Assembly: GCA_942490925.1 (NCBI GenBank)
Contig: CALNYX010000017.1
Span: 682,001-746,000, forward strand
Length of the DNA: 64,000 bases
Reading direction: 5' to 3'
Origin: CALNYX01 sp942490925
Lineage (GTDB): Bacteria; Chlamydiota; Chlamydiia; Chlamydiales; JAAKFR01
The position numbers and the translations under genes are program-made. The notes below the pieces were generated by a model. That model saw only the letters and a list, made by a program, of their open reading frames with translations. It searched no databases and was not told the DNA's origin. Position 1 is the first letter of the stretch. Every line of letters begins with the position of its first letter. Positions 58,076-64,000 of the stretch are shown piece after piece.

Positions 58076-59278
58076 ATGTTTATTGAAACCTTCCCTAATG
58101 GCTTTGCGCCAAAAGATGGCTATTTTGAGTGTCACATTCACCGATCGAGCACTATTCCCTATAACGCTAGCCATGTAAAAGTGAAGGGTTACACTTCTGA
58201 TTATGATGGGTTCTTTACGACAAGAGCTACTGATCAGGATTTTATCAGCTTTTCTTCTTTTCCCGATTTCAATTGTTCGATCCTTTCCAAACTATGTGAA
58301 AGAATCAGTGTCACTGTTTCAAATATTTTGCAAATCCCACCTAATTCCAATTCCGCCTCTATAGGTTATGCAAGAAACTCTCTAGGTTCTAAAAGAATAG
58401 AGTGCGGTTTTTACGTAATACCCGCTCGTAAATTTCGAGAGTTTTTTGATGCCATTAAAGATTTACAGAGAGATGATGCATCTTTTACTGTGCCCCAAAA
58501 GTTTTTTAACGAAATCATTAACAGCCTGCAATCCGAGCCTCTGAGCACGGATTTTTTTTCTGAAGAAACCCCTTCTACTACTCTATCGACCACTATCGAA
58601 GGTCTTAGGAAATCCGTTCGTACAGCTCCCTTCCAAGAGGAGTATGAAGCTGATGCATTAAAAAGCACAAGTGCTCAAAAAGCCTTCTCTCTTGCACATT
58701 ACTACCTCAAACAAAAAGATCAAGTCTCTGCTTTTTCATGGTTTTGCCGTGCTGTTCACTATCTAAAAGGTGCGCCAATTCCCGAAGCTGTAAACGCACA
58801 AGCTTTTTTGCAGTCACTTGACTCCCTGAGTGCAAATGCTTTTTTAGAGTGTGATCTCGATGTTATTTCTCCACTTTTTGCACAGATAAAACCACCTAAA
58901 CAACTTGGTCTCTTCCTTTCTGACCTTACAGGTAAGCAGAGGGCTACTACACTTATGCAACAAGCAAATGCCTTCCTAACGCAAACTGACGTAGTCACAA
59001 GCATTAAAATAGCCATGTTGTCTATGCGAGCCCAACTGAATGCCGAGTATTTAGCCCCTCTTCTAACGACTTTAGAAACAGATACTCATATTGAAAAAAT
59101 CACCTTTGAGAACTTTAACATCGAAGAGACCGCTCTTAGAAATTTGGTTGCAGCTCTTAGAAAAAATCCAGACTCTAAAGTAAAGGAAGTGGTTTTGAGA
59201 CACTGTGCAGAGAATCCTGCTTGCGCAGAGCTTCAAGCCTACCTTAAAGATAAAAACGCAACCTGTTCGATCATGTAA
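58076..59278 (+). CDS. Putative effector with TPR/LRR-like parts and CaaX box, 400 aa
   Basis: Residues ~205-240 (AFSLAHYYLKQKDQVSAFSWFCRAV) look like a Sel1/TPR helix pair. Residues ~340-390 (HIEKITFENFNIEETALRNLVAALRKNP, VKEVVLRHC) resemble one or two RNase-inhibitor-type leucine-rich repeats. The protein ends CSIM, a CaaX box identical to that of human prelamin A, predicting farnesylation in a eukaryotic host. No signal peptide. It lies between duplicated nagZ ends, so it may have arrived during that rearrangement. Function unknown; a prenylated effector is inference. Confidence 0.6.
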   Translation: MFIETFPNGFAPKDGYFECHIHRSSTIPYNASHVKVKGYTSDYDGFFTTRATDQDFISFSSFPDFNCSILSKLCERISVTVSNILQIPPNSNSASIGYARNSLGSKRIECGFYVIPARKFREFFDAIKDLQRDDASFTVPQKFFNEIINSLQSEPLSTDFFSEETPSTTLSTTIEGLRKSVRTAPFQEEYEADALKSTSAQKAFSLAHYYLKQKDQVSAFSWFCRAVHYLKGAPIPEAVNAQAFLQSLDSLSANAFLECDLDVISPLFAQIKPPKQLGLFLSDLTGKQRATTLMQQANAFLTQTDVVTSIKIAMLSMRAQLNAEYLAPLLTTLETDTHIEKITFENFNIEETALRNLVAALRKNPDSKVKEVVLRHCAENPACAELQAYLKDKNATCSIM

Positions 59279-59281
59279 TTC

Positions 59282-59408
59282 ATTGTATTCTAAGCCACAC
59301 CGGATTGGAGTTGAATCTACTAAGCAAGAGCTCGTCGGAGTGGATGCTTCTCTCTATTCTCACGATGCTGCAAGAGCATTAGCTGAAAAGTTAAGTCACC
59401 TCATGTAA
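59282..59408 (+). pseudogene. C-terminal gene scrap before nagZ
   Basis: An open stretch reading HRIGVESTKQELVGVD..SHDAARALAEKLSHLM-stop with no start. The end resembles residues ~249-268 of the TIKI-like protein (LTSDKDVEALADRIVEQVHM) weakly. Its place next to the nagZ 3' end mirrors the TIKI-like gene next to the nagZ fragment, so it may be what remains of a TIKI-like paralogue. Confidence 0.45.
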
Positions 59409-60582
59409 CAGATCTAACAGCAGATGTTATTGTTCGGGCAATTGCTTGGTGTGCAGCAGTATTGACCAGCTGGTCTAACGGGGCATCATCTGTTTTGGGA
59501 ACTACGCAGCGCCTCTTCATATCAAGAATCCTTTGGACGGCTTGGTTGACCCTTGCTTCCGAAATGCGTTCGCTTATTACAGCATCTACAATTGCTCTAT
59601 GAATACGTTGAACATCAGATGGAGCAAGCTCAAATCCAGCGTGTTTCCCATTAAGCAGTTTACCGCCAAGTATTAATAGGTCGCACCCCGCTTTCAAAGC
59701 TTGAATAGCAGCCTCATCCACTGTTTCGCATTTTGCTAACACCCCGTCCATCACAAGCGAATCTGCAACAATCACACCCTGAAAACGAATAACTTCTCTT
59801 AGGTAGGTTAATGTTTTTTCTGAGAGGGTCGCACAATTTTCTGCGTCCAAAGCAGAAACAAGCATATGTGCTGTCATAATCGCATCGGCAGAAGAAGCAA
59901 GCTCTGCAAAAGGAAAGAGCTCCATACGTTGTAGCTCTTCCATTGACTTATCAACAGTTGGTAAGCCGCTGTGAGAGTCTGTTCCGGTGTCCCCATGGCC
60001 AGGAAAATGTTTGAGGGTGGTGAGAATACCAGCCTGCCTGTAACCTGATAAGGCTTTTGCGCCAAAAGCAATGACTCTCTGTGTTGTATCTCCAAAAGAG
60101 CGTGTATTGATGACAGGATTAGCTGGATTACTATTGACGTCAACAACAGGAGCCAAGTTCATATTGACTCCTACAGCTTGCATTTCCTCTCCCATAGCTA
60201 ATGCTGCAGCCTCTGCAAGATCAGGATTATCGGTCTGCCCCAAAGCTTGATTTCCAGGAAATTCGGTAAACCCTTTAGTCAATCGAGCGACACGTCCTCC
60301 CTCTTGATCAGCTGCTATGAGTAGTGGAATGGGATGGTCATTTGCCTGGGCTAATTCTTGAAGACCTCTACTGAGTGTTTGAACTTGCTCGGGTGAATGC
60401 AGTCCGTTTGCCCAATTGTAGTAGATGAACCCACCTACTTTTATAACTTGAGCCAACATTTTGGCGCTCTCGTTTGGGATTTCTCCTTGAAAATGGACCA
60501 TCAATAGCTGGCCGACTTTCTCATGAAGTGATAATTCAGTTAGGGGGGGGCATTTGCTACTTGCTCTGATTATTAAAGACAA
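59401..60582 (-). CDS. nagZ: Beta-N-acetylhexosaminidase, GH3 (NagZ type), 393 aa
   Basis: Removes N-acetylglucosamine from peptidoglycan turnover products. Visible: LLIAADQEGGRVARL, the NagZ block KHFPGHGDTGTDSHSGLPTVD with the catalytic His/Asp pair, ELFPFAEL, and the nucleophile region VIVADSLVMDGV. No signal peptide, so it is cytosolic as in E. coli NagZ. The C-terminal ~60 residues extend past the short E. coli form. Its 3' end has a second partial copy at 57891-57964. Confidence 0.92.
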   Translation of the reverse strand: MSLIIRASSKCPPLTELSLHEKVGQLLMVHFQGEIPNESAKMLAQVIKVGGFIYYNWANGLHSPEQVQTLSRGLQELAQANDHPIPLLIAADQEGGRVARLTKGFTEFPGNQALGQTDNPDLAEAAALAMGEEMQAVGVNMNLAPVVDVNSNPANPVINTRSFGDTTQRVIAFGAKALSGYRQAGILTTLKHFPGHGDTGTDSHSGLPTVDKSMEELQRMELFPFAELASSADAIMTAHMLVSALDAENCATLSEKTLTYLREVIRFQGVIVADSLVMDGVLAKCETVDEAAIQALKAGCDLLILGGKLLNGKHAGFELAPSDVQRIHRAIVDAVISERISEARVNQAVQRILDMKRRCVVPKTDDAPLDQLVNTAAHQAIARTITSAVRSVT

Positions 60583-60606
60583 TATGCTAGACGAAAAGCC
60601 TAATTT

Positions 60607-60741
60607 TTAGAATAGAAAATAAACAGGGCTGGAGCCAAGCTGGCAGCTGAAGCCAAATAGGAGCTTTTTACGCTTTCTCTCTTTCAAGCGATGCTGAAGA
60701 TCAATAAGTGAAATGGTTGATTGAAAAACTGTCTGAATCAT
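60607..60741 (-). CDS. Candidate small basic protein, 44 aa
   Basis: A 44-codon frame from ATG 60741 with a very strong ribosome site (AGGAGGTAGGAG immediately upstream). It encodes a basic middle (HRLKERKRKKLLFGF) and a hydrophobic end (SSPVYFLF). It lies just after the BPL_N gene on the same strand, in the otherwise empty 60583-60779 gap. The strong site argues for translation; no homologue recognised. Confidence 0.45.
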   Translation of the reverse strand: MIQTVFQSTISLIDLQHRLKERKRKKLLFGFSCQLGSSPVYFLF

Positions 60742-60779
60742 CTCCTACCTCCTGGTCTGTCCATTATACCAAATGGAGG

Positions 60780-61484
60780 TTAGGGTTGGATTAAGATCTC
60801 TAAAAGATATGACCAAAATTGCTGGCGCATCTGCTCTTCTTCCCCTGAGTGAGGCTTCTCTGGGTGGACACCGCATAACAAAGCCTTTCCTTTGCCCACT
60901 GAGCAGCTAACCGCCGCAACGGGACTATCTTGTTCATCGTGATAGTGTGCAAGCACCTCGACCCCTTCAAAGGTGTGGGGTGCGTCAAAATAGCACCCTC
61001 CATTGAAGTAGACAGAGGAGATGCCTTCTGCCCATTTGACCTGGGCGATACGGGCCCCTTTCTCACTATTGTAGGTAAAGACGTTACGCTCATAGACGGG
61101 TCCAATGGCCTTTCCAGGAAAGAAGGCGAGTTCTCGTTGAGCGCAAACTTCAAGGGCTCCACCGCTCTCAAACTCAATGAAACTCGCACCATAATAAGCT
61201 CCAGCGCAAATCCCCAAGTAGCATCCGCCACTCAAGACATAATCGCGGATGCGTTGATTAGCCTCACCTTTTAGAGCTTCATGATAGGGTATATCACGCC
61301 CTCCAGGAAAAATGAGAAGAGCTGTCTCTTTCTCCCAATTGGGATGTTCTAAGAAAAGATTGCGGTCGACAGGTTGAACTTGATAATCAGGAGCGTGGTG
61401 GCGCACTCCTTTGACAACCTGACGGAAGGCGTGGGGATCCACGCCTTCGTCAAGGTAGATTAAGATTTTTTGAGTAGATTCCAT
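60780..61484 (-). CDS. BPL_N-type glutamine-amidotransferase-like protein (biotin locus), 234 aa
   Basis: Domain found at the N-terminus of eukaryotic biotin-protein ligases and alone in chlamydiae. It has the class-I amidotransferase-like fold: FPGGRDIPYHEAL, GGCYLGICAGAYYG with the nucleophile-position Cys, and a C-terminal GVHPEKPHSG in place of HPE. The ligase domain itself is absent. It overlaps the bioY end by 25 bp, linking it to biotin uptake. The reaction is not known. Confidence 0.85.
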   Translation of the reverse strand: MESTQKILIYLDEGVDPHAFRQVVKGVRHHAPDYQVQPVDRNLFLEHPNWEKETALLIFPGGRDIPYHEALKGEANQRIRDYVLSGGCYLGICAGAYYGASFIEFESGGALEVCAQRELAFFPGKAIGPVYERNVFTYNSEKGARIAQVKWAEGISSVYFNGGCYFDAPHTFEGVEVLAHYHDEQDSPVAAVSCSVGKGKALLCGVHPEKPHSGEEEQMRQQFWSYLLEILIQP

Positions 61485-62014
61485 CCTAAATGCGTCACGC
61501 CAGCAGCAGCCAAAATTTTAACGCCATCGCCGATCAAAAATGGAAGAACCCCAATGACAATCGCTTGATGAAAACCAAAAAAATAGCTGAGCCAACATGC
61601 TCCAAAAAAGTAGATGACGCCAACACCAAGTGTCATCGCCAATAGTGTATTACATTTCTTTTGTATGAGGTGACCTACTAGGTAGGCTGCCGCAACAAAA
61701 CCGATTAGAAAACCTGCGGTTGGCATCAAGAAAATCGAGAAACCAGAAAAGCCTCCGGCAAAAAATGGTAATCCTAGAGCGCCCTCTCCAATGTAAGCTA
61801 AAACCGCAAGCGCTCCTCGCTTAGGGCCAAGTAGAGCACTGAGCATCAACACACCAAACACTTGAAGTGTAAGCGGTACTGGAGAAAACCAGAAATAGAC
61901 GGCGCATTGTGCGCAAAGTGCTAAAAACAGTGAACCTGCCACTACGGCAAGACAGTCAAACAGCAGGGCCGGCATACGGCTCTGTTGGTGCAGCGAATCA
62001 ACGAATGTTGTCAT
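61460..62014 (-). CDS. bioY: BioY biotin transporter, 184 aa
   Basis: S-component of biotin transport, six membrane helices. Visible: the BioY signature region VPLTLQVFGVLMLSALLGPKRG, ALGLPFFAGGFSGF, and PTAGFLIGFVAAAYLVG. AAGGAG precedes the ATG. No ecfAT genes nearby, so it works alone or with distant partners. It is coupled to the BPL_N gene, implying biotin scavenging from the host for acetyl-CoA carboxylase. Confidence 0.93.
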   Translation of the reverse strand: MTTFVDSLHQQSRMPALLFDCLAVVAGSLFLALCAQCAVYFWFSPVPLTLQVFGVLMLSALLGPKRGALAVLAYIGEGALGLPFFAGGFSGFSIFLMPTAGFLIGFVAAAYLVGHLIQKKCNTLLAMTLGVGVIYFFGACWLSYFFGFHQAIVIGVLPFLIGDGVKILAAAGVTHLGWNLLKKS

Positions 62015-62077
62015 AACGTACTCCTTTTTAAGAGAAGAATGCTTCAGTTATACCAACTCGTGAATTTTAATACATTC

Positions 62078-62926
62078 TTATTTTTTTGGGTGGTAGCGCT
62101 CAAAGGCTTCATGGAGATGGCGATTGCTGATCTGGGTGTAGCGATCTGTCGTGGCAACCGAGGAATGTCCAAGCATTTCTTGAATCACGCGCAACTCTGC
62201 TCCATTTTCCAAAAGATGTGTTGCAAAGGAGTGACGCAGTGTGTGAGGAGAAATATTTTTTTGAATTCCAGCCTGCTTGCCATACTGCTTGATCATCCGC
62301 CAAACAAACACGCGATCAATCGGCTTTCCACGGTTTGTGACAAAGAGGGAGTCGCCTTCGCCGCGAAATGTTCCTAGATAGTGATCGACAGCCAAGATCG
62401 CGCTCTGGCCCACTGGAACAAGGCGCTCTTTTCCTCCTTTTCCTACGACGCGAACATGATTATCATCTAGATCATAGATTGAGAGAGAACAGACTTCAGA
62501 AACGCGCAACCCGCTCGCATAAAGGAGTTCTAGAATGGCGTGGTCGCGCGCACCTTGAGAGGTTGTAGAATCGGGCGCAGCGAGCAAATGATCGACCTCT
62601 TCAAGTGAGAGAACTTCAGGGATGAGCTGCCAAATTTTAGGCGTATCAATTGCCAATGAGAAAGAACGATCAAGGATCTGTTCTCGCACAAGGAAACGGA
62701 CAAAAACTTTACACGTCACAAGAGCACGCGCCATTGATGAGGAGGCATATTTTTTTTGCTTCAGAAAACTCATGTAGCGATAGAGCGATGCTTGATCCAG
62801 GGTTTGCGAAAATGCAAAAAAGGCTTTTAGATCTCTTTCATAGGCAAGTAGTGTGTTGGAGCTCAATCCTTTTTCGGATCGGATATAGGCAAGGAAGTCA
62901 GGAAGATGCTCAGATAGTATCGTCAT
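62078..62926 (-). CDS. xerD: Tyrosine recombinase XerD-like, 282 aa
   Basis: Chromosome-dimer-resolving recombinase or relative. N-terminal SAM-like core-binding domain (FLAYIRSEKGLSSNTLLAYERDL), then catalytic Arg in YASGLRVSEVC, Lys in VGKGGKERLVP, HTLRHSFATHLL (HxxR), GHSSVATTDRYTQI (His and nucleophile Tyr). Slightly shorter than E. coli XerD (298). No dif-like site seen nearby. Confidence 0.9.
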   Translation of the reverse strand: MTILSEHLPDFLAYIRSEKGLSSNTLLAYERDLKAFFAFSQTLDQASLYRYMSFLKQKKYASSSMARALVTCKVFVRFLVREQILDRSFSLAIDTPKIWQLIPEVLSLEEVDHLLAAPDSTTSQGARDHAILELLYASGLRVSEVCSLSIYDLDDNHVRVVGKGGKERLVPVGQSAILAVDHYLGTFRGEGDSLFVTNRGKPIDRVFVWRMIKQYGKQAGIQKNISPHTLRHSFATHLLENGAELRVIQEMLGHSSVATTDRYTQISNRHLHEAFERYHPKK

Positions 62927-63074
62927 AAGATGCAGAATATGCTATTTTGGACCTTTTTCCTCCACTTTTGCCATCTTTTCTCGGTCTACTTTCTAAGTAT
63001 GCTTATCGAAATGACGGCAAAAGCGGAGAAAAAAATCCCTCAAAAATCATATTTACCTCTTATGACGACACTAT
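62927..63074. other. Gap between xerD and the zinc-site protein gene
   Basis: 148 bp of AT-rich sequence with no supported gene. Nothing resembling dif was found by eye. Confidence 0.3.
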
Positions 63075-63488
63075 CTAACTAAAGAGATGGGAAAACTCCT
63101 CCGTTACTTCTTCAGTAATGGGAGCCATTTGTACTTCGAACACTTCGCCAGTTTCGGGAATTTCAAAAAGATGGCCTGTCCGTTTGACAAGCATTCCTTT
63201 ACGTTGGAGATAAAGAGCCAGTAGATAACGCAATTTTGGTTGACTCTCCAGTTGGCGAAAGCGCGCAAGCGCCTGCTCGTCTGGTGTTTTTTTCTTCTCT
63301 TTTTTCAATGGGATGACCCCTTGCCAGTTGGCGCCCTGCTTTTGACTCTCTTCCCAACAACTTGGACAAAAATCTTCACGAATCCACTCCCCTTTTTTAA
63401 AAGTGAGACAGGAGAGGTACGTAGAACCTGGTTCAAAGCTTTCACCCTTAAGGCTACACTGTTTAGCTCGATTTGGAATCTTTTTCAT
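63075..63488 (-). CDS. Small four-Cys (zinc-ribbon-like) protein, 137 aa
   Basis: Start at MKKIPNRAKQCSLKG, because a promoter (TTGGGT-16-TACACT) ends 7 nt before this ATG; a longer frame from 63545 would run through it. Visible Cys at CSLKG, YLSCLTF and FCPSCWE, a plausible zinc site. A basic linker (KKEKKKTPDE) and a helical region follow with RYLLALYLQRKGML and ETGEVFEV. It looks like a small conserved bacterial zinc protein of unknown role. Confidence 0.75.
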   Translation of the reverse strand: MKKIPNRAKQCSLKGESFEPGSTYLSCLTFKKGEWIREDFCPSCWEESQKQGANWQGVIPLKKEKKKTPDEQALARFRQLESQPKLRYLLALYLQRKGMLVKRTGHLFEIPETGEVFEVQMAPITEEVTEEFSHLFS

Positions 63489-63495
63489 CAGCCGT

Positions 63496-63523
63496 AGTGT
63501 AACACAAAAAACGTTTGACCCAA
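63496..63523 (-). promoter_or_regulatory. Promoter of the four-Cys protein gene
   Basis: TTGGGT, 16 bp, TACACT on the minus strand, ending 7 nt before the ATG at 63488. Fits the leaderless pattern seen elsewhere in the window. Confidence 0.45.
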
Positions 63524-63564
63524 AAAGTTTTTTTTGGGATGACATGTTACCAAAAGGAGCAGAA

Positions 63565-64000
63565 ATGACTTTGGCAGCTCAAACTTTTCGCCAGTATAAG
63601 GCGACACATGTTCTTAAAAATTTAGCTTCACATCCATTTGATCTGACTGTACCTGGAAACCTTACAGAAGAGAGACTCGAACGCTATTCAGCTCAAGCTG
63701 GTGAATTTAAACTTCTTTACGGAACCGAAAGAGTCGATGATGATGTCCTCCAAGCGCTTAAAGAGCTTGCTCAAGAGGCCCACCTACTCGAAAAGATGGA
63801 AGCGATGCAAAATGGTGAGATCATCAATAAGATCGATGGTTATCCGAGCGAAAATCGCATGGTCCTCCATACGGCCATGCGCGATTTTTTCATGCATCCC
63901 AAAGAGGGTACCGAGGCTAAAAAAGCTGCTAAAGCTGCTAAGCAGGAGTGTGAAAAACTACGCAACTTCATGGCTAAAGTCGATGAAGAAGAAAAGTTTA
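63565..64000 (+). CDS. pgi: Glucose-6-phosphate isomerase, N-terminal part (cut by window edge)
   Basis: AAGGAG is 5 nt before the ATG, and the frame is open to the window end (145 codons). The N-terminus resembles chlamydial Pgi, and GYPSENRMVLHTAMRDFF corresponds to the conserved PGI block N.(T)E.RAVLHtAlR. It interconverts glucose-6-phosphate and fructose-6-phosphate in glycolysis. The catalytic half lies outside. Confidence 0.85.
   Translation, partial: MTLAAQTFRQYKATHVLKNLASHPFDLTVPGNLTEERLERYSAQAGEFKLLYGTERVDDDVLQALKELAQEAHLLEKMEAMQNGEIINKIDGYPSENRMVLHTAMRDFFMHPKEGTEAKKAAKAAKQECEKLRNFMAKVDEEEKF

Noticed and set aside
62927..63074. Possible dif site next to xerD
   Set aside because: No 28-bp sequence with the two Xer-arm halves could be seen.

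Overview
The window looks like chromosome of a non-Chlamydiaceae member of the Chlamydiales (an 'environmental' chlamydia of the Waddlia/Simkania/Parachlamydia kind). Reasons: chlamydia-type gene pairs and paralogues (gatCAB, RNase HIII, a short RodZ-like protein, glgB beside a CT865-like protein, hflX-phnP, xerD, bioY with a BPL_N protein, an NAD malate dehydrogenase, pgi), several two-helix hydrophobic proteins resembling inclusion-membrane proteins, and genes the Chlamydiaceae lack (citrate synthase, IS5-type transposase, UmuDC). The genus call is inference.

Layout. 1-5.4 kb: two tandem paralogues made of 36-residue helical repeats ending in Cys. 5.5-7.5 kb: a DUF4116-like gene split by an IS with 17-bp flanking direct repeats. 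7.5-16 kb: YyaL-like protein, DUF368 transporter, RodZ, an MFS carrier, two abutting small inverted-repeat elements at CTAG, PepA, a POT transporter and an orphan. 16.3-20.4 kb: a tripartite TolC-EmrA-EmrB-like efflux operon, divergent from rnhC (20.4-22.6 kb, with a membrane protein and an outer-membrane barrel). 23-33 kb: epimerase, gatCAB, two membrane proteins, glgB, CT865-like, MtaB-like. 33.4-36.2 kb: a large Inc-like protein followed by a protein with permuted-looking macrodomain motifs. 36.2-46.4 kb: umuDC, radC, hflX, phnP, an FAD oxidoreductase, citrate synthase and malate dehydrogenase. 59.4-64 kb: nagZ, a BPL_N/bioY biotin locus, xerD, and the start of pgi.

The most interesting part is 46.4-59.4 kb, which I read as a secreted-effector island. 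It starts with an IS remnant. It holds a candidate SopB/IpgD-type phosphatase with CX5R, two proteins sharing a ~130-residue N-terminus but with unrelated C-termini (one NlpC/P60-like), two proteins with U-box-like segments, several short coiled-coil proteins, a TIKI/ChaN-like protein and a TPR/LRR-like protein. Two of these proteins end in eukaryotic CaaX prenylation boxes (CTVM and CSIM), and CTVM is on one of the U-box candidates. Pseudogene scraps of neighbouring genes inside the island show that it grew by tandem duplication. Effector functions are inferences from short motifs.

Many genes lack a Shine-Dalgarno sequence and instead carry a TATAAT-like box 6-9 nt before the ATG, which suggests leaderless or near-leaderless mRNAs. 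I saw no tRNA, rRNA or CRISPR array.
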